DNA from: Dimargaris cristalligena
Lineage: Eukaryota > Kickxellomycota > Dimargaritomycetes > Dimargaritales > Dimargaritaceae
Length of the DNA stretch: 51,274 nt
Direction of reading: 5' to 3'
Assembly (NCBI GenBank): GCA_027576995.1
Contig: JANBQC010000151.1
Location: 1 to 51,274 of the forward strand
The notes beneath the pieces are model-generated. The model was given only the letters and a program-made list of their open reading frames with translations, was not told where the DNA came from and ran no database searches. Made by a program: the position numbers and the translations under genes. This document shows, in pieces, positions 24,798 to 36,228 of this stretch. Position 1 is the first letter of the stretch; every line of letters begins with the position of its first letter.

Positions 24798-26081
24798 ATG
24801 GACAATATATCTCTGTTTAACCTTAGGTTCCCGTCATACTCGAGCACCCCCAAGTGCCAGCCCAATAGCGTTCTCTCGGGGGTAGTGATGATCAAGATAG
24901 CACGACCCCTCGAACTGCAGCGGCTATCCATTACGGTTAAGGGGCGGGAAAAGGTGGCCCTCCGGCTGATGACCCTGCCTTCGGCCAACAGCATCGATGA
25001 CTTGCAAACCCTCCAAAAGACCTACTTCCGGCACGAAAAGACCATTGTGGACCTATCCGAATGCAAGACACTAGCAGTAGGGATGCACCTCTACCATTTT
25101 ACGTGTATTTTCCCCAACGTCAACTACCCCGCGTCAGCACGGGAAATGCACTACGCGATTGAATACTTCTGCAGTGCTACCCTGTACACCCACCAGCATA
25201 AGTACCATACGCCCGACTTGTCCATTATTTTCGAACCGTTGTTGGAACCCGCTGAGGATACGGCGACCCGGTTCGCGGTTCAACGGACGGCGGTGTCGCT
25301 CATGGGCGAAGCGCCAACGCTGGAGATCAAGAAGGCCCTCTTTAAACTACGGTCCCAGTTTTCGCACTTCCATTACTTGCCTGGGGATAACGTGGTGCTC
25401 AATTTAGGATTGGACCCCTGTTTGAGTGTGACTTCGATCCGGAAGGTGGAGTATCGGGTCGTTGAAACCACGGCGTGTTACTACTCCGGTGACTGGGCGA
25501 ACCAGTCCAAGGCCAGTCATAGCGGCGACGATTCGGACCTCGAGTCCATGGCCGCCGCCAGCGAACACCCACTGTGGTCGCGGGACCGCACCCTGCACCC
25601 GGCCAAATCGGTCCACCTCACCCGCAACTACTCCAACATTTATCCCATCAGCCGCTGGCTCGCCACCATTGAGTTCAAACTCCCCGAAACCATTCGGCCC
25701 CTGCCTTGTGCCTTTTTGCGCTTCTCCTACAATATCGAATTGACCGTGACGTTCTGGAGCGGTCTGCGGACCAGCCGGGTGGCCATGGGCTTGATCCCTA
25801 TTGCGGTATCACCCGATTTACGGGACTCTGAACCTTTGAAAACGGGAGATGAGGCGATATCGCTGGATGGGAGCACTATGCCCTCCACCACCACCACAAC
25901 TACTCGGTCAGTGATTTCGATTGCCTCTAGTTCGGACTCGTTAAGCACCGCGGCGCTAGACCCCCTGGCAGCGGAACTGCGGGAGGAGCGGAGGCGTCGG
26001 GCCTCCCCACCACATATATTCGATCTTAAAAGGGGAAATATGATGATTCCAGCCCCAAGCATCGAGGTGATCTCCATGTAA
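24798..26081 (+). CDS. Arrestin-fold protein (alpha-arrestin-like)
   Basis: Intronless, 427 aa. The N-terminal arrestin domain (about residues 1-150) opens FNLRFPSYSSTPKCQPNSVL, with VLSGVVMIKIARPLELQRL and the strand ITVKGREKVAL, then FPNVNYPASAREMHYAIEYF. A C-terminal arrestin domain (about 165-345) contains LEIKKALFKLRSQF, YLPGDNVVLNLGL and the closing FLRFSYNIELTVTFWSGLR. The tail (345-427) is Ser/Thr-rich. In fungi such proteins usually adapt Rsp5/Nedd4 ubiquitin ligases to plasma-membrane transporters through PPxY motifs; I see no PPxY here, so ligase recruitment would need another route. The ATG sits in a good context (cgccatgg) after a long pyrimidine-rich leader. Confidence 0.85.
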   Translation: MDNISLFNLRFPSYSSTPKCQPNSVLSGVVMIKIARPLELQRLSITVKGREKVALRLMTLPSANSIDDLQTLQKTYFRHEKTIVDLSECKTLAVGMHLYHFTCIFPNVNYPASAREMHYAIEYFCSATLYTHQHKYHTPDLSIIFEPLLEPAEDTATRFAVQRTAVSLMGEAPTLEIKKALFKLRSQFSHFHYLPGDNVVLNLGLDPCLSVTSIRKVEYRVVETTACYYSGDWANQSKASHSGDDSDLESMAAASEHPLWSRDRTLHPAKSVHLTRNYSNIYPISRWLATIEFKLPETIRPLPCAFLRFSYNIELTVTFWSGLRTSRVAMGLIPIAVSPDLRDSEPLKTGDEAISLDGSTMPSTTTTTTRSVISIASSSDSLSTAALDPLAAELREERRRRASPPHIFDLKRGNMMIPAPSIEVISM

Positions 26082-28499
26082 TTATCTTCCTCCTCTTTTA
26101 ATGTTTAATTTTTTAAAAAATTGTTTTTGATAGCTCCCCTCCCCCCTTATTTAATTTATTTCAGTGAGGGGGGCAGTGGCGGTGTACCTCTCCCCCACTA
26201 ATACTATTATTTATTCTGTTCACCTCTTTGGAAGCAGAGTTTACTTTACTTCCAGGGAGGGACTGCTATACGATATCGGTTGGGTTTGATATGCAAATAT
26301 TCCCCCCCCTCCCTGCCCAAAGAGAAGGGAGGGGGGGATATCTAGGTGTTTTGCGGATGTATAATTATAGCCTAACGGGCCCCTTGTTTCACTTCGTTTA
26401 TTATTATTTCTTTCCACTATTTGGTTCAATTAGCATCATTTTTGGTAGAGGCGTTTCCTATTATTTCTCGGTTCTCTTACAATGGCTAAAAAAATTTCAG
26501 CTGCTACTGATACTCTCTCTCTCTCTCTCTCTCTCCCTGCATATCCCCTCTCCCTTTTTCGCATGCCCACTTCTACCAAGTGGGGTTGACGCGGACAATC
26601 CCAATGGACAATCGGATATTCCTCCCCCCTTCTTCCCCTTCCTTTATCTCTATTTCTTCTCGTTCGCCTGCCGGTTCGGTATCTCTCCCCTTCACAATGT
26701 TTATGGTCATCACACTCACTGCATTATTTACATTCGGTACAGATTAGCCCGAGTATATTTTTCTGGCTGCCTTTTAAAATCTCTCTCCCCTCTTCGCCAT
26801 TATGTTCATCGCTGGACGACGCTGGCTCTCTAAAACAATGACAACTATAATGACAATAATAATAAAAAAAACCTAAATTACTACAGTATATCCTTAATGG
26901 GTTTTGGCAATTAGACCCGAATTCCGGTAAATCCCTGCAGGTATAATTGATGGACTTTCTTCTAGAAATAGAAAAAGGAGCTTCCTCAATATGTCCATAG
27001 ATTTGGTACTGCAATACTAGGCTAGGGTTATGTGGACAGATTAGAAGAGAATCGGTGGGTGTCGAGCATTGTGGATGACCACTGATCTATAAACTGCTGA
27101 CTGTTTTCATTTCTGTAATGATATCCCAGAATTTCGTGTAACGGCTGCTGCATAAATTAATTTCAGGAATTACCCCAGCTGATCCCTGTCCATCGTGATG
27201 CCATTCCCCTTTATTTTATTTATTTCAATTGGCCGGACTATATGGCATCCACCGGCCCCTTCCTCCCCAGTCCACCGCCCTCTACTAATACTGATGTAAT
27301 CGATGTAATATAAGATTAGGAAGGCCAACCGACTATTGGATAGATGAAAGATTGATTATCACATTCGGTATCCTAATATAAGCCTACCTAGAACAGTAAC
27401 AGGGTTTTGGCCGCTAGGCAGATGACTATTACAAGATATGCGGACTGTTAGAGGGAGTTAGGCCAGGCTCTACACAGGCTAGGTCCTTTGAATGGGCCTT
27501 GAGTAGCTCACATCCGGGGTGCTCGTGAATCATTTCCGAAAAATGCGGGGTCCGCTTAGAATCATTGATACTGCTGGATCTCTGCGTAGTCTTTTGTTCT
27601 TGGGGGGGGGGGTGATACGGCAGATCTTGTATTTCCTGGCCATTCTGGCTTGAATAATTCAGGAAACACCCTCAGGTCAACTGGGGTTGAAATCTCCAAG
27701 AGTTTCAATGGGCTGACCATCAATCACAGCTCTTTCCATTTTGGCTTATTTTAGAAGGACTTTTGTTAGATTGCCAGACTTGCTGGCATCGCCCCTAATG
27801 CCTCTAGAGGGGTATAAAGGATTATTGGAAAACGTATATTTCTAGTCGGTGGCTTCGGGGGAGTGTACAGGTATTCGTTGAGCGACATTTCGTTTGCGGA
27901 CCCTGCTTAGACCTAATCGGCTATGCGAGCCCCCCTATCTTCCTCACTCCAACTCGGGCCTCCGTAGCTCGCTGTCAAAGAAGGGAGGGGAAGAATGGGA
28001 GGGCGCGGGCGATACAACACATATCACACCTCCCCAGCCATAGTCTAATAATCCCCCCCCCTGAGCGGTGTTAGAAAAGGCGGCCACAGCTATTCTCGGG
28101 AAAAATGGGTTCAGAGGGCGTTCTGCCCACCTCTACGCTTGCGCACTCGCAAAAGGGTAGTTTGGTTTCTTTTTCTCATCCTGCCGCCCTGGTCCAACCC
28201 CTTGCTCAATTTGCCTGGATGAAACCCAGAGACCCCCTTCCTGATTCCCCTTCTATTTACTGCTATACTATCCTTCCCACTCTCTCCCAGTTCCACGTCT
28301 CAGCAGGGCTGTCCTAAAGAATCACGCCCCCTCCTCTCCCCGGAACCGAATCGCGCGTCACCGCGGCCCTAATTCTAACTATTGCAAGAACGAACCCGAA
28401 TCCGCATTGCAGTCCTTTTCCCCTCGGTTCTTTTTCCTACCTCTTTATTGAATTCCTGCTTCATCTGATCGAATCCAACCCCAAAATATTCTTCGAGCA
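26082..28499. other. 2.4 kb intergenic region with CT microsatellite
   Basis: Probably the 3' UTR of the arrestin gene plus the promoter of the CK2 beta gene. A 201-codon open frame (26228-26833) begins at TTG and reads hydrophobic low-complexity sequence from pyrimidine runs, so it is not called. It contains a (CT)n repeat at about 26512-26534, an 11-G run at 27602-27612 and a minus-strand 52-codon ATG frame at 27562-27720. Confidence 0.5.
26512..26534. repeat. (CT)n microsatellite
   Basis: Uninterrupted CT dinucleotide array downstream of the arrestin gene. Confidence 0.85.
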
Positions 28500-30408
28500 A
28501 TGTCTATTTTACTTGGTAAGATCTCCTGCATTTCAGGCCAACGTGCCGTAGCTTTTAATCCCCGCGAGACGAGCGTGAATTCACTCATCTATGGGGTGGC
28601 CCCAGCAGGTCGGCCGGACAGTCTCCAGCGGCCGTCTTCCTGTATTACCTAATACTTTGGTTTATGTAGTCCCCCCCAGGTCCCCGCTCCCCAACGGAGG
28701 GCATTGGGCCTTCAGCTGACAACCCGGGTGGGGACAGGGTCATTAAGTGCCATATCCGGCATGCACCACCCCTCCCCCAGGCCTGGTTGTAGATTACTAA
28801 ACTAAAGCGTATAGTCTGCTTTATAATGCTGAGCTGGAAGTATGTCGTGGCCGAGGAACAAGTGGATCTTTGAACTCCTGTGACTCACCTTGAACCCACC
28901 ATTCATTCCCCTTATATTCACTATACTACCCACCCACCCCGGCATTCTAACTATACTGCAGGATCTGAATCGGGTGACTCGGACACCGGCACAGACACTA
29001 TGAGCTGGATATCGTGGTTCTGCTCGTATATGGGGCACGAATACTTCACCGAGGTACAGGAAGAATTCATCGAAGACGAATTCAATCTGACCGGCCTACG
29101 TCAAATGGTCCCCTACTATAATTACGCCTTGGAAATGATTCTGGACATTGAAGGTACGCCCCGCATTCCACTCCCAATGCGGCTAGAACCATATATATAA
29201 TCTAAACGGGGGACTATACTAGCCTTCTACTATATTTACCCACTAGTTACTTCAAGAGCATGCACACATATATATATACATATTTGAGGTGCGTTTGCGT
29301 CGCTAATCATCTTGTGAATGCCTACTGTGGTTCTTCAACGTCAATTCACGCATATCCCCCATCAGAGGATATGGATGCGGATCTTAGCCCGGTACCTGAT
29401 ATCCAGGTCATTGAAAATTCAGCCGAACGGTTGTACGGGCTTATGCACGCTCGGTATATTATTACTCGCAACGGCCTACAGAACATGTCCGATAAATACT
29501 TGGTGGGCCAATTCGGCAACTGTCCGCGCACCCTCTGTAACAACACCTACGTTGTCCCGTGTGGTCGGTCGGACACCCCCGGGGTAGATTCCGTGAAACT
29601 TTACTGCCCCAAGTGCAAGGACATTTACGCGCCCCCCAGCACCCGGTTCAATTCCGTCGACGGAGCCTACTTTGGCACAAGTTTCCCCCATATATTCTTT
29701 ATGAGTTTCCCGGGGTTCGGTGATTTCGATCGAACGAGCGAATATTACATTCCACGTATTTTCGGGTTCAAAGTGAGCGAATATAGTAAGGCCGGTCCCC
29801 GGATGGAATGGCTGCGGCTAGGTCCTGTGGACGACGAGGAAAGCGACCAAGCGGCGGTGAACGAGACATCGGAGAATGTCGGCAGTGAAGTAGAGGGGGC
29901 TGAGCCGGGTAACCAGGATGGCACGAATGACGATGGCGACGACAATGAAGAGGCCGGTGGTGGCGATATCGGTAATAATGGTAACAGCGGTATGGGGGAA
30001 GAGGATGCTGCCGAAGGGGAAGACCAAAATCCGGACAATGGGGAAGAGGACGATGATACGATTGACCAAGACCCGAGTAATAACGAAGACGACGATGATC
30101 TACCGCTGGCCCGTCGAACCGATCAGTCCGATATCGATCCCCAGACCCAACACGATTCGCTACTACTGAAACAACAAGGCGACGGAACGTCGGTGGAGGA
30201 CGCGGATGCCCCCGAAGATGAGTCCATGTCCGTACGGGACGAATCGGCGGCCAACCCCACCACAACGGACGCCACGGAACCGACTGGAGGGGCTACTGCT
30301 GCTGCTGCTATTACCCAATCCTCGGATATGTCGCAATCACCGTCGGCCCCGCCTAGTCCTACGAAAGAAATAATGGACGTGATTCGGGATGCACGCCTAA
30401 TACTTTAA
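28500..30408 (+). CDS. CKB: Casein kinase 2 regulatory subunit beta with acidic tail
   Basis: Regulatory beta subunit of protein kinase CK2. Exons are 28962-29153 and 29366-30408, with a tentative 16-base first exon at 28500-28515 (ATG, phase 1); total 416 aa if correct. The N-terminus has the acidic GSESGDSDTGTD autophosphorylation-type cluster, then MSWISWFCSYMGHEYFTEV and FNLTGLRQMVPYYNYALEMI. The zinc finger is intact: CPRTLC and YCPKC. DGAYFGTSFPHIFFM and the closing FGFKVSEYSKAGPR mark the dimer core. The junction GAAG/AGGAT restores EEDMDADL. If the first exon is wrong, translation could begin at ATG 29000, losing the acidic cluster. Unlike the ~215-aa animal protein, about 190 residues of Asp/Glu/Asn-rich tail follow the conserved core (roughly from 29830). 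Confidence 0.9.
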
Positions 30409-31683
30409 AATTTACCAATGCCATTACCCCCCCCCCTACCCCATACACACATTTTTATTATTTTTTATTATTCCGGGATCTCTTCCCTTCCAGGCCTACT
30501 CTCTATTGCTTCGTCATGCCCGTCAGCCTGAATAGGTTCAGCCAGCTGTGGTATCATAATCTAGGCTACGACGGTAAACCATAGGTGCTGGTGTTTGCAC
30601 TCTTGTCCATTATCCTGTGGTTGTTGAGAGATGTTAGATGCAAGAGGGGTATAATCAAGGCGGAGGCGGTATTAATTTCAACTCGCCTTCCTTTTGGGGG
30701 CAGCGGTTATTTGCTTATTTTTTTATCCTATTTTGGAGTTTCCCGTATTTAGTGACTAGGTGGTATGTTGTAACTTGCACTGTTTATCTCCTGGTCTTTT
30801 TCCGACCCCCCCCTCCCTTTCTCCCTCACCCGCTACTTTTTGATATTTTATTGGGTTTTAAATGGGAGCGGACATTTCTATTATGGATTTTATCCGAGAC
30901 TCTAGCTCCACGCTCTTGAGCTAGTCTTTATCAATACGATATACTATACTCCCCCCTTCCTTCCATCACGCCCCACTCCCTCTCACTTACTCTTACCCTC
31001 TCCTCCCTCGCCCCAACCTTCTTGCTTTATACATGAACTTATAAATACACATCATGGAAGCGTGGCTATGGTGCAAGAATTAGGCGGTAGCTCAGTATAC
31101 TATCCAGGTGGAGTAAAAAGGCACTCTACTTTCCTCCCAGTTCTCTTACAATTGAGCAGAAATAGACTGAGTGCCATCCGGTAATACCACGTGACTTTAA
31201 AGTGTTACTTTTTGGGAGATTCGACTTTCTCTACTATTATTTATCCATTCCCCCGCTACTGTGAGAGGAGGGATTATTAGTGGGTATGGAGGAATATCGC
31301 TAAGAAACGAGGAGGGAATTACTGGAGTAGGAGGCCTACAATAGAGCGAATGTTAACGGTCAACATATGAGAATCTAGTGTACCTTTTTTTAGGCTATAA
31401 AAATTTCATTTTAATTCGGCGCGCACACCCGCCCATGAGCACTTGCAGCTTTTGGCTAAAGGAAATCGTCAACTGCTTAAACAACCTAGCGAATCTCCCC
31501 TGCTCAGTCATTAGTTCTATTCCTCGACCAGGTCTTTCATTCTCCCCCTCTAACCTCCTCCATTGCATTACACGACTACCGCATTCTATATCTACTTTTC
31601 AGTCTTACGAGAAATCCCCCCCCCCCCCCCCGAATCCTCTCCAACCTAAAACCAATTCCATTACACATCGGCAGTCCTTAAAC
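30409..31683. other. Intergenic region with C16 run
   Basis: Between two plus-strand genes. It holds C-rich runs at about 30427-30436 and a 16-C run at 31616-31631, about 50 bases before the METTL18 start. The frames at 30638-30919 and 31378-31764 carry no motifs; the latter only overlaps the first METTL18 exon. Confidence 0.5.
31616..31631. repeat. Poly(C) run of 16
   Basis: Sixteen consecutive C residues in the putative 5' leader of the METTL18-like gene, the longest G/C homopolymer in the window. Confidence 0.9.
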
Positions 31684-33402
31684 ATGGCTTTTCAATTTAA
31701 TTTTACGGTACGTTGCCCCTGTCCATTCAAAGTGGAGTTGCTTTTACAAAGAAATGGGGAATAGCCCATGGGTCTTACCAAGCTCTTATTCTTAAACGAA
31801 GGAGCTGGGGGAATACATAGTGCCCCTTATTAAACTCACTGAAGCCCGCCTGCCAAGTGGATCGATTCATATATCCGATTGATTGAAAGCCTATTCTATA
31901 AGGGGTAGGGGGGTTTTTTTTATCAACCCCTACATTCTGCTTCTAGGAGAGACACTAACTAACACTGTTTCTCTGAATGTATCAACTACTCGTCTATAGC
32001 TCGACAATTTAGGCAACTCCGACGATGAAATCTCGGGTATTGAAGTCGAAACCACCGCTCATGGAGCGACCACTCCTCTGATGAATGGAACCGGAAGTAG
32101 TCACCAGGAGGTCGCGGACATTCCCGAACGGACTTGCCGTGAAATTCTCCTTACCCTGGACCGACTTCCCCCAATTATTATAGCAGACCCCGTACCCATT
32201 GGTCAGCATCCGACTTCCACCCCGGATGGCCAATGTCTCTACCGCCGTCAACTAAGTGATGTGCGGTACCAATTGGCGCAAGATGACACCATGGTCGAAG
32301 ACAGTGAAGAAGGGGAGGCGGAGGGTGCGGCGGCGGCTACCGACGCCTCCGAGTCGGACCCGATGGCCTTGGTGCGATTCATGGACCGTGTGGAATCGAC
32401 GGATCTTATCAAAGGTGTCTATGAGGGTGGTATGAAAACTTGGGAATGCTCGGTGGATTTGGTGAATTACTTGGCCGAGCACTGGGAGTCGTTGCAGCTG
32501 GAGAATAAGAAGATTATCGAGGTAAGTTAGAGCTGGATGTATATGACAAATTTGTGTCACTGAATAGACGATTAAACCTGCAGCACATAAAGCCTAAAGC
32601 GAATAGGATAGACCATTCATTTTCTATTTCCAACGGGGGGCTGTGATTACCGAGGCAGCAAGTTTATCGGAAAGTAGCTTTATAGTGATTCGCACTGGTT
32701 TGTATCATTTTATTTTCGGGACGACCGGAACCATCATTGATATCATCGTTAACCTAACTCCCTCCCTCATCATGTGGTTATATTGCCACGCTTTCACCCA
32801 CATGTTTACAGCTCGGTTGTGGTTCCGCACTGCCCTCGATTTTCTGTCTGCAGCAGACCCAGTCGGCCCAAGTCCACCTGCAGGACTACAACGCCGAGGT
32901 CCTCCAACTCATTACGCTACCCAACCTGGTGATTAACACGGTCTGGCGCAGCTCTACGGTGACCGCCAACCCAACCGAGGAGGTTGAAATCCCGATTGCC
33001 GACCGACGCGACGAAATGGCCCAGAGTGCCGCCTGGACCTCGATTCGGGACCGTTGCCGTCTAGTGGCGGGCGATTGGCGGTATGTCGTGGACCATCTCC
33101 AACAGCAGCAGCAGCATCCTACCGCTGCCGCTGTTTCCGGCTCCCCTCGGTACGACCTTATTCTCACTTCGGAGACCATCTACAACCAGGCGTCGCAGGC
33201 TAAACTCTACGAGTTGATCAAGGGTTTGCTGGCGCCGGGTGGTATGGCCCTGATTGCGGCTAAGCTGGTGTACTTTGGCTGCGATGGCAATGTGCACACG
33301 TTTACCCAGCTCGTGGAAGGTCGTGGCGAATTCAAACTGACCCGATTGGGTAGTTACGGACAGCATATCCGGCGGGAGATTCTGAAGATGGAATTTCTAT
33401 AG
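31684..33402 (+). CDS. METTL18/Hpm1-like protein-histidine N-methyltransferase
   Basis: Seven-beta-strand methyltransferase of the METTL18/Hpm1 family, which methylates a histidine of ribosomal protein uL3. Exons are 31684-31707, 32000-32521 and 32812-33402 (378 aa). Exon 1 encodes MAFQFNFT, the typical short start; exon 2 carries an acidic N-terminal region and GGMKTWECSVDLVNYLAEHW. Splicing at 32522-32811 joins KKIIE to LGCGSALPSI (residues 183-192), recreating the S-adenosylmethionine-binding motif, then VHLQDYNAEVL and TLPNLVINT. The C-terminal family signature is LILTSETIYN, then IAAKLVYFGCDGN. Both junctions are phase 0. A short Gln run (QQQQQ) sits before the SETIYN motif. An AATAAA at 33474 lies 70 bases past the stop. 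The product is expected in nucleus and cytosol. Confidence 0.92.
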
Positions 33403-34054
33403 ATAGCTGGGTGGGTTACTAAGTCGGGTTAGTAGAAACTAATTATGAGTTTTACATGCGTGGTCGAAATCACAATAAATTCGCTGCTTTAATCTGGAAT
33501 TTGCAACTTAAACCATTAGTCAATTTGACGACTCTGCTGGATTACCACGATACTCCCCCAGTTCCCTTATCCCGGGACTTGCTGGGCCGGTCGGGGAGGT
33601 CTAGATGCCCCCCTGCGATACTCTTTAACCGGGCAACAAAGCCCAATCATGGAACTGCCGATTGGTTAAATAAAGATGGATCATTTATAGATAAACGAGA
33701 ATCGCGGGCTTAGAATCAAAGGGTTACGACGATACTAAAGAGTGTAATTTTCCTCGGGTTAGAAGAACTTAATAAAGCGAGCCGTGAGTTAGTACTGGAT
33801 ATATAAAAAAAAGAAAAGAAAAAGTAGAGAAGAAGAGACAATCAAATAAACAGAGACGAGGTGGGTCGTTCGACAGGGCAGGGAGAAGTCGGAAGAAAGG
33901 GGACGACGAAGGGGAAGTCGATGCAGCCAATTTTGACCACCTCTATTCCGAATTGAAAGGGAGGGCGGTTATATATATATGTGTGTGTGTGTGTGAGGGC
34001 GAGGAAGAAGGCTCGACCATCACCCTTCGATGCCTTTGGAAAACAAGGGGGGCT
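33403..34054. other. Convergent 3' intergenic region
   Basis: Between the 3' ends of METTL18 (plus) and SURF4 (minus). It contains the AATAAA at 33474-33479 and a composite (AT)n(GT)n microsatellite at about 33969-33996. The 85-codon frame at 33456-33713 has no motif. Confidence 0.6.
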
Positions 34055-34876
34055 TTAAAAGGCCTTCTTCTTTTCATCGACCGAGATACCACCGGGGCCC
34101 AGGCTGACCAGGAGGAGCAGGCCACCCATGATGGACAGCGTCTGGAAGAAGTCGTACTTGACGAAGTCGCGGTGGGTGGGGTTATAGTCAATATCCCACC
34201 AGTTGTTAATGAGGACGTTGAAGATGGACAGAAAGAGCACCAAAAACATGGCGGACCACTTGGCCTTGAAGCCCACCACGACCATAACACAGGCGATTAA
34301 GCCCACCAACGACACCAGGCCCCGGAGGAGGGTCATCTCGCCGGACAGAATGAACGACAGGAACAGGAGGATGAGGAGCACACGCCCGGCGAGCTGGAAG
34401 TACTGGGAGCGGTCAACCTCGGACAAGGTGGGCAGGCCGGCGAACATGGATTTACGACGGGACGCGGACAGCGATTCACTCAACAGGAGCAGGAGGGCGC
34501 CGATGATGGACATGTTACGCATGAAAAAGTTGAAGTCGAAGACGAAGCCGTAGGCCAGGGCCTGCGACACCACGACCAAGAACAGCCCCCCGACGGCCAG
34601 TTCGGTGTGTTTACGGGCGATGGCCATACCCGAACAGCCCACCATCAGGCCCACATTGGCCAGCAGAAACAGGTGGCTCACCCCGGCCGGGAACCCGCGG
34701 TACTGTTGCATGTAGTACAGCTGGCTGCTCCATTGCATCACCAAACGCACGGAATCTTCCAAGAAGGTCACCACCAGCAGGAACCGCGCCAGCGTCGGGA
34801 TGTGCGGCTTCAGCGGGGAGGCTAGCTTGTCGAGCGTGTCCTCGAGTTTAAACGTGTAGGACTGGATTTGGTCCAT
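34055..34876 (-). CDS. SURF4/Erv29 ER cargo receptor
   Basis: Intronless 273-aa polytopic membrane protein of the SURF4/Erv29 family, which loads soluble secretory cargo into COPII vesicles at the ER. It begins MDQIQSYTFKLEDTLDKLAS and carries the family segments FLLVVTFLEDSVRLVMQWSS, YYMQQYRGFPAGVSHLFLL, FVFDFNFFMRNMSIIGALLL, LSGEMTLLRGLVSLVGL and LINNWWDIDYNPTHRDFVKYD. About seven hydrophobic spans are visible. The C-terminus DEKKKAF supplies a dilysine KKxx-type (KKAF) signal for COPI retrieval to the ER. Length matches the family. A possible client in this window is the Pep4-like protease, since yeast Erv29 handles vacuolar hydrolases; that link is inference. Confidence 0.95.
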   Translation of the reverse strand: MDQIQSYTFKLEDTLDKLASPLKPHIPTLARFLLVVTFLEDSVRLVMQWSSQLYYMQQYRGFPAGVSHLFLLANVGLMVGCSGMAIARKHTELAVGGLFLVVVSQALAYGFVFDFNFFMRNMSIIGALLLLLSESLSASRRKSMFAGLPTLSEVDRSQYFQLAGRVLLILLFLSFILSGEMTLLRGLVSLVGLIACVMVVVGFKAKWSAMFLVLFLSIFNVLINNWWDIDYNPTHRDFVKYDFFQTLSIMGGLLLLVSLGPGGISVDEKKKAF

Positions 34877-36228
34877 GTTTAGTCAGAGAGGGAGATGGCG
34901 CGGGAAAGAGAAGGGGCAACGGGTAGAGAAAGGTTTAGAAAGAAGGGGAAGAAGGAAAAGGAGAGAGCAGATGAGCCAAACGGTTAACTCTAGCAGCTGG
35001 ACACGAGGGCTGGATAAGACGATGGTGGTGTAGGCTCTCTTGGTGGATGTGCCTGGGTGGAAGTGCGTGAATATATATAAATAGGTCTATATATTTAAGT
35101 ATATTTAAAGGTGGATATAACAAGAAATAGATATAGCGAAACGCAGCCGAGGCTTGTCAAGTATCGAAAACAAGGTTCACGTAGAAGAAGTATCGGAGTT
35201 ACCCCAACCGATAAAACGCAACAAAGTCTCGGGGAAGTTGGTGGTGTACAGCAGTATAGAATAACTATACTACTTCAATGGAGATTGCCCCATTTATACA
35301 TTTTGCTGCCAGACAAGGCACAAAACGGATAGCGTTAAATTTCAGCCAGTCTACGGGTGCCACACACCTACTGCGACAACCCGTATGTATAGAGAGACAA
35401 GGGGATCGACGACGGCTTCTTTGGCCGTCAAACGCCAGTCCATTAGGAGAGAGTTTCCACCTCTTTATCCCGTGTCCGGGTCCGTACGATCTCCCTCGTC
35501 CTTGGTTCGGCTGAGTCGTCGACCTCTCCTCAGCCGCAGGACCCATCATCTTCACCGCACAACCAAAGGGCAATTTTGGACCAATGAAGCCGGGCCACAC
35601 CACTCTCGCGCCTCCCTGCCCCTTTATCACTCAACCGCGCCATAAACCCACACTGGGGGGGCTACACCACAGGTGGAGAGAGAGGCAGGCGTGTAGTGTT
35701 GTAGATAGGGTGAGGAGATGAGGGGGGAGGTGTAAATCACCATCCCCTCTACTTAGGAAGGAGAGGGGGCGCGCGTATTGACGGCACCTGACCACCTAAA
35801 AACTGGCCCTATAGATCCCAGCCGAGGGGGACGGTGGGAGCCCCCTCTCTTCTCCCACGTGCAGGCGTTGCGTGACATGGGTGAAAAAGGGATAAATGAA
35901 TTGCATTAGTCCCTCCGGGCTGTATCAAACGGCCGCGTCTCCTCCTCCCAAAGGTACACCCGTCGTTACTGGGCTGTCTAATATAATTAAATGGCTTATT
36001 TATTAAGTGGCCCAAACGCCAGAGCAAAGGTGGGATCGGCCTATAGCCATATCCTATACCCAAATGGACGAGCAACGTGGAAATAAAGAAGCGAAAGGGA
36101 GCAAAAGATCCACCACATCGGACGAAACTGCCTGCTGCCAGTATAGTATAGTATGAATATGGAACTTAATTACATCTAGCCAGAGGCAGCGAATTGCGTT
36201 GATGGAGGAGGGGGAGTAGGAATAGAAT
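34877..36228. other. Intergenic region, no supported gene
   Basis: Contains the SURF4 promoter (minus strand) and the 3' region of the Efm5-like gene. Overlapping frames on both strands at 35265-35645 suggest chance openness in GC-rich DNA rather than a gene. A TA-rich stretch occurs near 35070-35105. Confidence 0.5.

Noticed and set aside
26228..26833. 201-codon frame after the arrestin gene
   Set aside because: It starts at TTG, includes a (CT)n array and reads hydrophobic low-complexity residues; it is probably 3' UTR and intergenic DNA.
35265..35645. Overlapping open frames on both strands
   Set aside because: Both strands are open over the same GC-rich segment and neither has recognisable domains or supported splice sites.
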